From: a bacterium
GTDB taxonomy: Bacteria > Actinomycetota > Acidimicrobiia > Acidimicrobiales > CATQHL01
Length of the DNA: 64,000 nt
Reading direction: 5' to 3'
Assembly (NCBI GenBank): GCA_028824415.1
Contig: JAPPDX010000048.1
Span: 24,395 to 88,394, forward strand
The notes under the pieces are model-generated. The model saw only the letters and a program-made list of their open reading frames with translations. It ran no database searches and was not told the origin of the DNA. The stretch's first letter is position 1. Each line of letters opens with the position of its first letter. Made by a program: the position numbers and the translations under genes. Of this stretch, positions 51,151-60,922 are shown one piece after another.

Positions 51151-52953
51151 GTGAGCAGCGGCCCCGATTCCGCCCTCGCTGATCCCGCTGAGCGGCACCC
51201 AGGCGGGCCCGGCGACGACGCCGCCCACTTGCTCGCCGACCTGGATGAGGCGCAGCGCCTGGCCGTGACGTCACCGGCGGCGCCCCTGTGCATCCGGGCG
51301 GGTCCCGGCAGCGGCAAGACCCGGGTGCTCACCCGGCGCATCGCCTACCGCATCGCCACCGGCGACTGCGAGGCGCGCTTCTCGGTGGCGGTGACCTTCA
51401 CGCAGCGGGCGGCCGCCGAGCTGTGGGCGCGCCTGGCCGAGTTGGGGATCCGCGACCGGGTGGCGGTCGGCACGTTCCACAGCCTGGCGGCCCGCCAACT
51501 CCGCCGCCACGCCGCTGACGACGGCCGCCAAGCCCCCGAAATCCTCGCCGATCCTTCCCGGCTGCTCGCGGGCCTCGTGGGGTCCGGCGAGTCGCCGCAG
51601 GCGCTGCAGGCCGAGTTGGACTGGTGCGCCGCCCGGAGCGTGCGGCCCGCCGACTACCCGGCCGCGGCGGCGGCCGCGGGCCGCCGGACGTCGCCGGCGC
51701 CCGGTCGTCTCGCCGAGTTGATGGCCGCCTACGAGCACAAGAAGCGGCGCTTGGGGCTCGTGGACTTCGGCGACCTGCTTCGGCTGGCCGCCGAGCGGCT
51801 CGAGGACGACACCGCCACCGCCGAGGCCTGGCGCTGGGGTCGGCGGCACTTCTTCGTCGACGAGTTGCAGGACCTGAACCCGGCGCAGCTCCGGCTGCTG
51901 CGAGCCTGGCTCGGCGACCGTTCCGACCTGTGCGCCGTCGGCGACCCGGATCAGGCCATCTTCGGCTGGAGCGGCGCCGACCGGCGCGTCATCGACGACT
52001 TCGCCGAGCTGTTCGCCGGCGCCACCGTGATCGATCTGCGGCACAACTACCGCTGCAGCCCGGCGATCGTTTCGCTGTCGGGGGCGCTGCGCAGCGCCGG
52101 GGCGCCCGCCGGCAGCGCCGCCCGCCCCGGCGAGGAGGCGCCCGATCCTTTCGTCACTCCCGCCCCGCTGGTGATGGCCTATCCCAGCGCCGCCGCCGAG
52201 GCCGCCGGCGTGGCCGGGGCGGTGCGCGGCGCCCGGGCGCCCGGCGACCGGTGGTCCGCCCAGGCGGTGCTGGTGCGGACCCGGCGCCAGGTCGCCGACA
52301 TGACCGCTGCACTGGAGGCCGCCGGCGTGCCGGTGCACGTCTCGGACCCCGAAGCCGCCGGTGCCGGCGACCCCGACGCCGTCTGCGTCTCCACCATGCA
52401 CGCCGCCAAGGGCCTGGAGTGGCCGGTGGTTCACGTGGCCGGCCTCGAGGAGGGCCTCGTGCCCGTCGCCGGCGCCGAGCGCGGCGGCTCGCTGGAGGAG
52501 GAGAGGCGCCTGCTGTATGTGGCGCTCACCCGGGCCCGCCGGCGCGTCCACCTCAGCTGGGCGCAGCAGCGGGACGTCGCCGGCCAGCCGGCCGAACGTC
52601 GCCCGAGCCGCTGGCTGGCCGGCCTGGCCGAGGCGGGCGCGGCCGATCCGCCGGGGCCGTCCCGCTGGCAGGAGTCACGGCCCGCCGGGCGGCCCGCGCC
52701 AAACATGGGCTCCCCCGCCGAGCCGCTCGTCGCCGCGCTGTCGGCGTGGCGCGAGCAGGTGGCGCGGGCGGCGCGCATCGCACCGCCGGCGGTGCTCAGC
52801 GACCGCGATCTGGCCGCCGTCGCCGAGAGCCGCCCGACCACCGTCGCCGAGCTGGGCATCATCACCGGCCTCGGCGCCTCCCGCCTCGACCGGCTGGGAC
52901 GGGAACTGCTCGCCGTGGTCGCCGCGCACGCCCCGGCGGGCGCCGACTCCTAG
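51151..52953 (+). CDS. UvrD/PcrA-family helicase with HRDC-like C-terminus
   Basis: 600 residues. Superfamily I motifs: Walker A IRAGPGSGKTRVLTRRI, TFTQRAAAEL, DELQDLNPAQL, GDPDQAIFGWSGAD, TMHAAKGLEWPVVHV and LYVALTRARRRV, with an HRDC-like domain at the end (about 515-595). It is somewhat shorter than canonical UvrD. An upstream reading frame through the REP repeat is excluded: TAGCCT at 51137-51142 lies eight bases before GTG 51151, fitting a leaderless start. Its stop shares CTAG with the pyc stop. Confidence 0.92.
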   Translation: MSSGPDSALADPAERHPGGPGDDAAHLLADLDEAQRLAVTSPAAPLCIRAGPGSGKTRVLTRRIAYRIATGDCEARFSVAVTFTQRAAAELWARLAELGIRDRVAVGTFHSLAARQLRRHAADDGRQAPEILADPSRLLAGLVGSGESPQALQAELDWCAARSVRPADYPAAAAAAGRRTSPAPGRLAELMAAYEHKKRRLGLVDFGDLLRLAAERLEDDTATAEAWRWGRRHFFVDELQDLNPAQLRLLRAWLGDRSDLCAVGDPDQAIFGWSGADRRVIDDFAELFAGATVIDLRHNYRCSPAIVSLSGALRSAGAPAGSAARPGEEAPDPFVTPAPLVMAYPSAAAEAAGVAGAVRGARAPGDRWSAQAVLVRTRRQVADMTAALEAAGVPVHVSDPEAAGAGDPDAVCVSTMHAAKGLEWPVVHVAGLEEGLVPVAGAERGGSLEEERRLLYVALTRARRRVHLSWAQQRDVAGQPAERRPSRWLAGLAEAGAADPPGPSRWQESRPAGRPAPNMGSPAEPLVAALSAWREQVARAARIAPPAVLSDRDLAAVAESRPTTVAELGIITGLGASRLDRLGRELLAVVAAHAPAGADS

Positions 52954-55900
52954 TTCTCCTCGCCCGCCGCCCCGGGAGCCGGGCCGCCGGGCACGATCTC
53001 CAGCAGCAGGTCGCCGGCCTCCACGGCCGCCGAACCCTCGATGCACACCCGGGCCACCGTGCCCCCCACCGGCGCCGTCACCCGGGTCTCCATCTTCATG
53101 GCCTCGATGGTGGCGAGCGCCTGACCCTTGGCGACCGAATCGCCGGTGGACACGTACAACTCGGCGACGCCCCGGAAGGGCGCCCCGACGTGGCCCGGCT
53201 CGGACGGGTCGGCCTGCTCGGCCCTGGTGGTCGGCCGGGCTGAGTCCCGCAACCGGGCGCTGATGGGGCGCAACTCGCCGTTAAGGCGGAAGACGACCGA
53301 GCTGAAGCCCGCCTCGTCCACCGCCCCGAGCGCCTCGATCCCAACGCTGATCCGCTGACCCGGCCCCAGCTCCACGAGGATGTCGTCGGGGCCCTCCTCC
53401 AGGCCGTACCAGAACTCCTTGGTGCCCAGAACCGACAGGTCGCCGTGCCGGTCGCGCATCGCCGCATGCGAGCGGGCGGGCTCGGGGAACAGCAGCGCCG
53501 ACAGCGTGCCGCGGGCGTCGGCCGACTGCAGTTGCTGCTCCTGGGCGGGCGTGAGCGCAGGTGCCGGCGGCGCCTCGGGCCGACCCTGGAGCGCGGCGCT
53601 GCGGAACGGCTCGGGGAAGCCTCCCGGCGGCTCCCCCAGCGCACCCTGCAGGAACCCCACCACCGAGGCCGGCAGGTCCACCTCGGAGGGGTGCTCCTCC
53701 AGCTGGCGGGGGGTCGTGCCGGTGGAAACCAGGTGCAGGGCCAAGTCGCCGACCACCTTCGAACTGGGCGTCACCTTCGGGGGCCGTCCCAGGATGCGGT
53801 TGCAGGCCGCGTACATCTCGGCGACCTCCTCGAAGCGGTCGGCGACGCCCAGCGCCGAGGCCTGGAAGCGCAGGTTGGAGAGCTGTCCGCCGGGGATCTC
53901 GTGGTGGTACACGGCGTTGGTGGGCGACAGCAGGCCGGCCTCGAACGGGGCGTTCAGGCGGCGCACCAGCTCCCAGTACGGCTCCAGCCGGCTGATCGCC
54001 GCCGCCGAGAGGCCGGTCTCGCGAGGCCCGCCGTCGGTGAGCGCCACGATGGCGCCCAGCGAGGGCTGGCTGGTCATGCCCGCCAGCGACGGGACGGCGC
54101 CGTCGATGGCGTCCACGCCGGCCTCGATGGCCGCCAGGTAGGTGCCGATCTGGCCCCCGGCGGTGTCGTGGGTGTGCAGGTGCACCGGGGCGTCGAAGCG
54201 CTCCCGCAGCGCTGCCACCAGCACCGACGCCGCCGGCGCCCGCAGCAGCCCCGCCATGTCCTTGATGGCCAGCACGTGCGAACCGGCGACCACCAACTCC
54301 TCGGCCAGGCGCAGGTAGTAGTCCAGGGTGTAGAGCTGCTCGCCGGGGTCGGCCAGGTCGCCGGAGTAGCACAGCGTGCCCTCCACGAGGCCCCCCGCGT
54401 CCCGGGTGGCCCTGATGGCCGGCAACATCTGGGCGGCGTCGTTGAGGGCGTCGAAGATCCGGAAGATATCGACGCCGCCCCGGCGGGCCTCGGCCACGAA
54501 GCGCTCGCACACAACGTCGGGGTACGGCGAGTAGCCGACGGTGTTGCGGCCCCGCAACAGCATCTGGAGGCACACGTTTGGGACCGCCGCGCTGATGCGC
54601 TCCAGGCGCTCCCAGGGGTCCTCGTGCAGGAACCGCAGCGCCACGTCGAAGGTGGCCCCGCCCCAGCACTCCAGGCTCAGCAGCTGCGGCAGCCCGTGGG
54701 CGTGGCGGCGCGCGCCCGCCACCAGGTCGATGGTGCGCACCCGCGTCGCCAGGATCGACTGGTGGGCGTCGCGCAGCGTCGTGTCGGTCACCAGTACCTC
54801 GGGGGCCTGGCGCATCCAGCGGGCGAACCCGTCGGGGCCCAGTTCGGCGAGACGCTGGCGGGTGCCGTCCGGCGGCCGGCCTCGGGGGACCGGCGGCAGC
54901 TTGGTGGCCGGGTCGGCGATGGCCGGCACCGGGCCGTGGGGCCGGTTCAGCGACACGTCGGCCAGGTAGGTCAGCAGCCGGGTGGCCCGGTTGGCGCTGA
55001 GCGCCACCGCGGTCAGGTCGGGGCGGGTGTCGACGAAGTCGGTGGAGACGGCGCCGGCGCAGAAGGCCGGGTCGTTGAGCACCGCCCGTATGAACGCGCG
55101 GTTGGTGACAAGGCCCCGCACCCGCAGCTCGGCGATCGCCCGGATGGCCCGGCGGCGGGCGGTGTCGAAGTCGGGCCCCCGGCAGGTCACCTTGGCCAGC
55201 AGCGAGTCGAAGTACGGCGTCACCTCGGCGCCCACGTAGACGGCGTCGTCCACCCGCACCCCCGCCCCGCCGGGCGTCCGGTACACACGCACCCGCCCGG
55301 TGTCGGGGCGGAAGTCGTTGCGGGGGTCCTCGGCGGTCACCCGGGTCTGGATGGCGAAACCGTCGACGCGGATGCGCTCCTGGCGCAGGCCGAGCTCTCG
55401 CAGCGTGGCCCCGCCGGCGAGGCGCAACTGGGCGGTCACGATGTCCACCCCGGTGATCTCCTCGGTGATGGTGTGCTCCACCTGGATGCGGGGGTTCATC
55501 TCGATGAAGACGTAGCGGCCCGAGCGGTCCAGCAGGAACTCCACGGTCCCGGCGTTCGTGTAGCCGATGGAGCGGGCGAAGGCCACGGCGTCGCCCAGCA
55601 TGGCCTGGCGAACCTCCTCGTCGAGGTCCCGGGCCGGCGCCGACTCGATCACCTTCTGGAAGCGCCGCTGCACCGAGCAGTCCCGCTCGAAGAGGTGGAT
55701 GGCGTCGCCGGTGCTGTCGCCGAGGATCTGCGCCTCGATGTGGCGAATGCCCGACAGCGCCTCCTCCAGGAACACCGCGTCCTCACCGAAGGCCGATTCC
55801 GCCTCGCGCCGGGCCGCCTCGACGGCACCGGGCAGGTCTTCGGCGTGCTCGACGCGGCGCATACCCCTCCCGCCGCCGCCCGAGACCGCCTTCACGAACA

Positions 55901-56381
55901 GCGGGAAGCCGATCTCGGCGCCCCAGGCGACAGCGTCGTCGACCCCCGACAGCGCCGGGGACTGCGCCAGGACCGGCACGCCGGCGGCGTCGGCCGCACC
56001 TCGGGCCGCCACCTTCGAGGCGGCCAGTTCCAGCACGTCGGGCGTGGGGCCGACGAATGTCAGCGACGCCTCCGCACACGCCCTGGCCAGCGCCGCGCTC
56101 TCGGACAGGAACCCGTAGCCGGGGTGCACGGCGTCGGCGCCGCACGCCAGGGCCGCCGCCACGATCGTCTCGATGTCCAGGTAGGGCCGCAGCGGATGCT
56201 CCTTGGGCCCGATCTCGTACGCCTCGTCGGCCTTGCTGCGGTGCAGGCTGCCGATGTCGGCCCGGGTGTGCACCGCCACCGTTGCGATCTCCAACTCGGT
56301 GGCGGCTCGGAAGACGCGGATGGCTATCTCGCCGCGGTTGGCGACGAGCAGCTTGCGGATCGGCAATGCGGGCTCAGCCAT
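52950..56381 (-). CDS. pyc: pyruvate carboxylase
   Basis: 1143 residues in one chain. Biotin carboxylase domain 1-460 (LLVANRGEIAIRVFRAATEL; VSGGGGRGMRRV; FIEMNPRIQVEHT), carboxyltransferase domain about 530-820 (TDTTLRDAHQSILATRVRT; HLHTHDTAGGQI), a conserved C-terminal region, and a biotin carrier domain with the lysine in EAMKMETRV. Makes oxaloacetate from pyruvate with biotin and ATP; pckG at 39.5 kb would complete the PEP cycle. Confidence 0.97.
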   Translation of the reverse strand: MAEPALPIRKLLVANRGEIAIRVFRAATELEIATVAVHTRADIGSLHRSKADEAYEIGPKEHPLRPYLDIETIVAAALACGADAVHPGYGFLSESAALARACAEASLTFVGPTPDVLELAASKVAARGAADAAGVPVLAQSPALSGVDDAVAWGAEIGFPLFVKAVSGGGGRGMRRVEHAEDLPGAVEAARREAESAFGEDAVFLEEALSGIRHIEAQILGDSTGDAIHLFERDCSVQRRFQKVIESAPARDLDEEVRQAMLGDAVAFARSIGYTNAGTVEFLLDRSGRYVFIEMNPRIQVEHTITEEITGVDIVTAQLRLAGGATLRELGLRQERIRVDGFAIQTRVTAEDPRNDFRPDTGRVRVYRTPGGAGVRVDDAVYVGAEVTPYFDSLLAKVTCRGPDFDTARRRAIRAIAELRVRGLVTNRAFIRAVLNDPAFCAGAVSTDFVDTRPDLTAVALSANRATRLLTYLADVSLNRPHGPVPAIADPATKLPPVPRGRPPDGTRQRLAELGPDGFARWMRQAPEVLVTDTTLRDAHQSILATRVRTIDLVAGARRHAHGLPQLLSLECWGGATFDVALRFLHEDPWERLERISAAVPNVCLQMLLRGRNTVGYSPYPDVVCERFVAEARRGGVDIFRIFDALNDAAQMLPAIRATRDAGGLVEGTLCYSGDLADPGEQLYTLDYYLRLAEELVVAGSHVLAIKDMAGLLRAPAASVLVAALRERFDAPVHLHTHDTAGGQIGTYLAAIEAGVDAIDGAVPSLAGMTSQPSLGAIVALTDGGPRETGLSAAAISRLEPYWELVRRLNAPFEAGLLSPTNAVYHHEIPGGQLSNLRFQASALGVADRFEEVAEMYAACNRILGRPPKVTPSSKVVGDLALHLVSTGTTPRQLEEHPSEVDLPASVVGFLQGALGEPPGGFPEPFRSAALQGRPEAPPAPALTPAQEQQLQSADARGTLSALLFPEPARSHAAMRDRHGDLSVLGTKEFWYGLEEGPDDILVELGPGQRISVGIEALGAVDEAGFSSVVFRLNGELRPISARLRDSARPTTRAEQADPSEPGHVGAPFRGVAELYVSTGDSVAKGQALATIEAMKMETRVTAPVGGTVARVCIEGSAAVEAGDLLLEIVPGGPAPGAAGEEN

Positions 56382-56429
56382 CAGCGCTGCGACCCTATCG
56401 CTGCCGCCACCGGGCCCGGGGGCATCGAA

Positions 56430-58646
56430 CTAGCCGCCGTCCGCCGTCCACTCCGGCGAGGAATCCTCGTGGTTGTTGCGCGTCAATTGACGGGCATTGG
56501 TCCCGTCGGCATCCATCACGAAGATCTCACTGTCACCGTCGCGATCACTCTGGAAGACGATGTGCGCGCCGTCGGGCGACCAACCCGGAATCGCGTCGAA
56601 GAAAGCGTTGTCGGTCAGCTGCCAGATGTCGGACCCGTCGACATCCATCACGAAGATCTCGAAGTCGCCGTCGAGAGCACTGTTGAAGGCGATGCGGCTG
56701 CCATCGGGCGAGAATCTCGGCACTCTGGCGCTGAGGCCTTCGGTCAGGCGAACCACGTCGGACCCGTCGGCGTCCATCACATACACGTCCCAGTCACCGC
56801 TGCGGGTGCTCTCGAAGATGATGCGGCTGCCATCGGGCGACCACCTCGGCAGTCCGTCGGCATCGGTGTTGTGCGTGAGTTGCCGCTTGTTGGCGCCGTC
56901 GGCGTCCATGACGAAGATCTCCATGTCACCGTCCCGGTCGCTCATGAACGCGATGCGGGAACCGTCCGGCGACCACGCCGGCGCCCAATCGATCGCCTCA
57001 CTGTCGGTCAGGCGGACCCAGTTGGCGCCGTCGGCGTCCATCACGAACACGTCCTCGTCGCCGTCCCGGTCGCTGACGAACGCGATGCGGGAACCGTCCG
57101 GCGACCACGTCGGGGCCACCGACCAGATGTAGAGGGGGGTCAGCCGGTCCACGTTGGTGCCGTCTGCGTCCATCACGAAGACCCCGGATTCGGCGTCGCG
57201 TTCGCTGTAGAAGGCGATGCGGCCGGACAGGTCCTCCAAGCCCGGCGGCGGTCCGGGCGGCGCGGGTGGCTCGCCGATCTCGACGGCGACGCCCCATCTG
57301 GGGATCCAGTCGTCATGATCGTTGTGGGTCAACTGGCGCACGTTGGTCCCGTCGGCATCCATGACGAAGATCTCCCGGTCGCCGTCCCGGTTGCTGTCGA
57401 ACAGGATCCGGCTCCCGTCGGGTGACCATCCGGGGACGCCGTCGCCGTCGCTGTTGTGCGTCAACTGGCGCAGGTTGGATCCGTCTGCGTCCATCACATA
57501 GATCTCCGAGTCGCCGCCGAGGTAGCCGGAGAAGGCGATGCCGGTGCCATCGGGCGACCACTGCGGCCTCACATCGGCGACGTCGTTGTCGGTCAGTTGG
57601 ACGACATCGCCCCCGTAGGCGTCCATGGTGAAGATCTCGAAGTCACCGTCCCGGTCGCTGTTGAAGACGATGCTCGCGCCGTCCGGAGACCAGTCCGGTG
57701 CGGAGTCGTTGAAGTCGTTGTCCGTCAGCAGGAAGAGGGCGCTTCCCTCGACGGGCATCAAGAAAATCTCCTGATCGCCGTCCCGGTCGCTGGTGAAGAC
57801 GATGCTGGCGCCATCAGGCGACCAGCTCGGCTGTATGTCGCTGGCCGGGCTGCTGGTCAGCCTCCGCAGGTTGGAGCCATTGGCATCCATCACGTACACG
57901 TTCCAGTCCCCGTCACGGTCGCTCTGGAAGGTGACCTGCGAACCGTCCGGCGACCATTCCGGGGCCCAGTCATCATGCGAATCGAAGGTCGCCTGATACT
58001 CCTCGGTGCCGTCGGCATCCATGACGAATACGTCGAAGTTGCCGTTGCGGAAGCTGTAGAAGGCGATGTGCTCGACGGCATCGGTCGGTGGCTCTTTGAC
58101 CGGCTCCTGAACCGCCGGCTCTTCGGCTGCAACTTCGTCGAGCGGCTCCTCAACCACCGACTCCTCGACTTCCAATTCGTCGAGAACGACCTCATCGATC
58201 GCCGCGTCGTCAATCGGCTCCTCGACGGCCGGCTCCTCGACGGCCGGCTCCTCAACCGCCACTTCCTCGGGGACCGGCTCCTCCGGGGCCGGCCCCTCGG
58301 ACACGGGTTCCTCCACCGCCGTCTCCGCATCGGACGATGTCGGCTCGGCGACCTCTGCCTCCTCCTCAGGCGTTGTGGTCTCCGTGGCCTGCTGGGGCTC
58401 CGTGGTCACCGGGGCTTCGTCCTCTTCCGGCTCAGTCACAGGGGCGACTTGTTCGGACACCTGTTCGGGTTCCTCGACCCCGGGGGACTCGGCGGCATCG
58501 CCGGAGGCCGCTGCGGTGTCCGGCGGCGGGCTCGGGCTCAGGTCGGCTGCCGCGCTCGCGGCGGTGGAGACCGGGGTCTTCTCGGCAGGCGAGCAGGCTG
58601 CCAAGGCAACAGCCAGTGCGAAGGTGATGGCAAGCAGCTGGCGCAT
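56430..58646 (-). CDS. lipoprotein with two six-bladed TolB/PD40-type beta-propellers
   Basis: 738 residues. Signal peptide with lipobox LAVALAAC (Cys18), then an acidic Pro/Glu/Val-rich stretch to about 190 with AVEEPAVEEP-type repeats. Two sets of six blades follow: ten W/F-SPDG strands plus two degenerate ones (RWGVAV, EWTADGG) close each set, with a Pro-rich linker between. Each blade repeats the pattern SDRDGDxEIFVMDADGxNxRQLT. Such propellers bind proteins or carbohydrates outside the membrane; the ligand is unknown. The direct repeats make it recombination-prone. Confidence 0.9.
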   Translation of the reverse strand: MRQLLAITFALAVALAACSPAEKTPVSTAASAAADLSPSPPPDTAAASGDAAESPGVEEPEQVSEQVAPVTEPEEDEAPVTTEPQQATETTTPEEEAEVAEPTSSDAETAVEEPVSEGPAPEEPVPEEVAVEEPAVEEPAVEEPIDDAAIDEVVLDELEVEESVVEEPLDEVAAEEPAVQEPVKEPPTDAVEHIAFYSFRNGNFDVFVMDADGTEEYQATFDSHDDWAPEWSPDGSQVTFQSDRDGDWNVYVMDANGSNLRRLTSSPASDIQPSWSPDGASIVFTSDRDGDQEIFLMPVEGSALFLLTDNDFNDSAPDWSPDGASIVFNSDRDGDFEIFTMDAYGGDVVQLTDNDVADVRPQWSPDGTGIAFSGYLGGDSEIYVMDADGSNLRQLTHNSDGDGVPGWSPDGSRILFDSNRDGDREIFVMDADGTNVRQLTHNDHDDWIPRWGVAVEIGEPPAPPGPPPGLEDLSGRIAFYSERDAESGVFVMDADGTNVDRLTPLYIWSVAPTWSPDGSRIAFVSDRDGDEDVFVMDADGANWVRLTDSEAIDWAPAWSPDGSRIAFMSDRDGDMEIFVMDADGANKRQLTHNTDADGLPRWSPDGSRIIFESTRSGDWDVYVMDADGSDVVRLTEGLSARVPRFSPDGSRIAFNSALDGDFEIFVMDVDGSDIWQLTDNAFFDAIPGWSPDGAHIVFQSDRDGDSEIFVMDADGTNARQLTRNNHEDSSPEWTADGG

Positions 58647-58885
58647 CGTGAGTCCCCTCTCCCTCTCGTCGGCGCCAGGCCCTGCGCGCGCCCCGACGGC
58701 ACGAGTGCTTGCCGGAGCACTGTTGCAGACCTTAGCGATGCTCTTCAACTGACGAATTGGACGAACGCGATCCCGTCCCGGTTCCCGCCTGCGACGAATT
58801 CCTCCCACTCGGGGCGCCCGTAGCGGCGAGAATCGATCAATCCCACCGACCTCTCGAGCGCTTGGCGCACCTAGCCTCTGCGGCC

Positions 58886-59704
58886 ATGGGAAGTGATCGC
58901 CGCGGCGAGCGCTACTCGCACGGTTATCACCCGGCGATCGTGGGCTCGTACACCTGGCGCACCGTCGAGAACAGCGCCGCGTTCCTGCTGCCTCACCTGC
59001 GGCCCGACGCCGCGCTGCTGGACGTGGGCTGCGGCCCCGGCACGATCACCGTGGGTCTGGCCCGGCGAGCCGGCCGGGTGGTGGGCGTGGACATGTCGCC
59101 CGAGATGGTGGAGGCGTCGAGCGCCCTCGCAGCCCTCGAGGGCGTCGCCAACGTGAGCTTCGAGGTGGGTTCGGCCTACGAACTGCCTGTCGACAGCGGC
59201 GCCTTCGACGTGGTCTACGCCCATCAGGTGCTGCAGCATGTCGCCGACCCGGTCGCCGTTCTCCGGGAGTTCCGGCGGGTGCTGCGCCCCGGCGGCCTGG
59301 TGGCGGTGCGCGACTCGGACTACGACTCGATGGTGCACGCCCCCGTCGAGCCGGCGATCGAGCGTTGGCGCGAGATCGTCCCGCAGGTTGCGGCCGCCAA
59401 CGGCGGGGAGGCCAACGCCGGCAGGCACCTGCCGGGGTGGGTGCGCGCAGCGGGCTTCGTGGATCCGACCGTCACCGCCAGCACCACCACCTATGCCGAC
59501 GCCGAGGGGCGGGCCGCCTGGGGCGGCATGTGGGCGGTGCGGGCCACCGACAGCGACTTCGCCACCCACGCCACCGCCGGCGGGTTCGCCACCCGGTCCG
59601 ACCTGGAGGCCATCTCCGCCGCCTTCCGCCGCTGGGCCGGCCAACCCAACGGCTTCTGGGCCTGGCTGAACGGGGAGGTCGTGGCGAAGGCGCCCGGCGC
59701 CTGA
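58886..59704 (+). CDS. class I SAM-dependent methyltransferase
   Basis: 272 residues. Motif I is LLDVGCGPGTITVGLARRAG; GVDMSPEMVEAS and YAHQVLQHVADPVAVLREF follow. UbiE/Coq5-like in pattern. TAGCCT at 58872-58877 lies eight bases before ATG 58886, again a probable leaderless promoter. The substrate is unknown. Confidence 0.9.
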   Translation: MGSDRRGERYSHGYHPAIVGSYTWRTVENSAAFLLPHLRPDAALLDVGCGPGTITVGLARRAGRVVGVDMSPEMVEASSALAALEGVANVSFEVGSAYELPVDSGAFDVVYAHQVLQHVADPVAVLREFRRVLRPGGLVAVRDSDYDSMVHAPVEPAIERWREIVPQVAAANGGEANAGRHLPGWVRAAGFVDPTVTASTTTYADAEGRAAWGGMWAVRATDSDFATHATAGGFATRSDLEAISAAFRRWAGQPNGFWAWLNGEVVAKAPGA

Positions 59705-59763
59705 CCGGCGGGCCGGGCCACCGGCGAAGGCGGCTGTCACACGGGTGCGCAAGACTCGCGATC

Positions 59764-60729
59764 GTGAGTGACGCCCCGGCCGCGCCCCAACTGAACGCCG
59801 CCCAGCAGGATGTCCTCGACCGGCTGCGGCGGCCGGCCTCCGAGCGCCCCACCTTCGACGCCGACCTCCCCGACCGTCTCCGGGCCGAGCTCGAGAGCCG
59901 CCTCGCCAAGTTGGCCGCGGCCATCGACCCGGTCTCCCCCCTGTTCGTCGGCAAGCGACAGCTGGCCGGGGTGTTCGGCTGCGAGGCCTCGTTCCTGCAC
60001 GACGAGGAGCAGCTGTTCGCCTGGACGCCGCCGATGGCCACCGGGGCGGTCGCCCACAAGGCGATCGAGTTGGGCATCAACTGGCGGTCGCCGGACCCTG
60101 CGCCGGCGGATCTCGTCGACGCCGCCCTCGACTCGCTCACCCGCGGCGACACGGGCCTGGGCGACTGGCTGCACCGCTGCGGCGACGTCGAGCGGGCCGA
60201 TCTGCGCAGCCTCGCCGTCAGCCGGGTGTCCGACTTCTGGGAGGGCTGGCCGCCCCTGCTGCCCCAGTGGCGCCCCACGACCGAGTCACGCTGCCGGGTG
60301 GAGCTCTGCGACGGTCGCATCCAACTCAACGGCAAGTACGACCTCACCCTCGGCACCCCCGACGGCGGACGCGCCGGCAAGGTCATCGTCGATTTGAAGA
60401 CCGGGCGGCGCCACTCCCACACGCACCGCGAGGACCTCCGCTTCTACGCCCTGCTGGAGACCCTCAAGCTGGGCACGCCGCCGCGCACCGTGGCCACCTA
60501 CTACCTCGAGTCGGCCCACATCGACATCGAGGAGGTCGACGAGAACCTCCTGGAGGTGGCCCTGCGCCGCACCGTCGACGGCACTCTCCGCTACGCCGAG
60601 CTGCACGGCCATCTGGGCCCGCCCGCCGAAGCACTGAAACGGCCCGGGCCGCCCTGCCGCTGGTGCCCCCTACGGGACGACTGCGCCGAGGGCCAGGACT
60701 ACCTAGCCGAAGCCGACGACGACCGCTGA
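59764..60729 (+). CDS. RecB-family PD-(D/E)XK nuclease with C-terminal Fe-S-type cysteines
   Basis: 321 residues. The nuclease core reads TGAVAHKAIELGI, LNGKYDLTLG and KVIVDLKTGRRHSHTHRED (Asp...Asp-x-Lys), then a cysteine cluster CRWCPLRDDC near the end, as in AddB/Cas4-type Fe-S nucleases. The N-terminal part holds another cysteine (FGCEASFL). No helicase partner is adjacent. It may act in repair. GTG 59764 is the start. Confidence 0.88.
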   Translation: MSDAPAAPQLNAAQQDVLDRLRRPASERPTFDADLPDRLRAELESRLAKLAAAIDPVSPLFVGKRQLAGVFGCEASFLHDEEQLFAWTPPMATGAVAHKAIELGINWRSPDPAPADLVDAALDSLTRGDTGLGDWLHRCGDVERADLRSLAVSRVSDFWEGWPPLLPQWRPTTESRCRVELCDGRIQLNGKYDLTLGTPDGGRAGKVIVDLKTGRRHSHTHREDLRFYALLETLKLGTPPRTVATYYLESAHIDIEEVDENLLEVALRRTVDGTLRYAELHGHLGPPAEALKRPGPPCRWCPLRDDCAEGQDYLAEADDDR

Positions 60730-60922
60730 GCGCCTCCGACGGCGGCCATCGGGCACGACTATGGATCCGACTCTACCTGTCAACCAGAGGCCGACAGAAC
60801 GCCGCAATCTATAGGTTCGGCCTATCGGATCCATCGTCACAAAGATGCTCGAAACGCTAGCTGACCAGCAGAAATGGGGCTAGAACGAGACCAGGTGAAG
60901 TCTTCGACGAAAGGAGGCAATG

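Noticed and set aside
53445-57425. Plus-strand open frame of 1326 codons
   Set aside because: It is the shadow of pyc and the propeller lipoprotein, created by GC-rich third positions; its peptide is low-complexity His/Gly/Arg without domains.
57456-58823. Plus-strand open frame opposite the propeller lipoprotein
   Set aside because: Antisense shadow of repetitive blades and acidic repeats; the minus-strand gene has a signal peptide and clear repeats.
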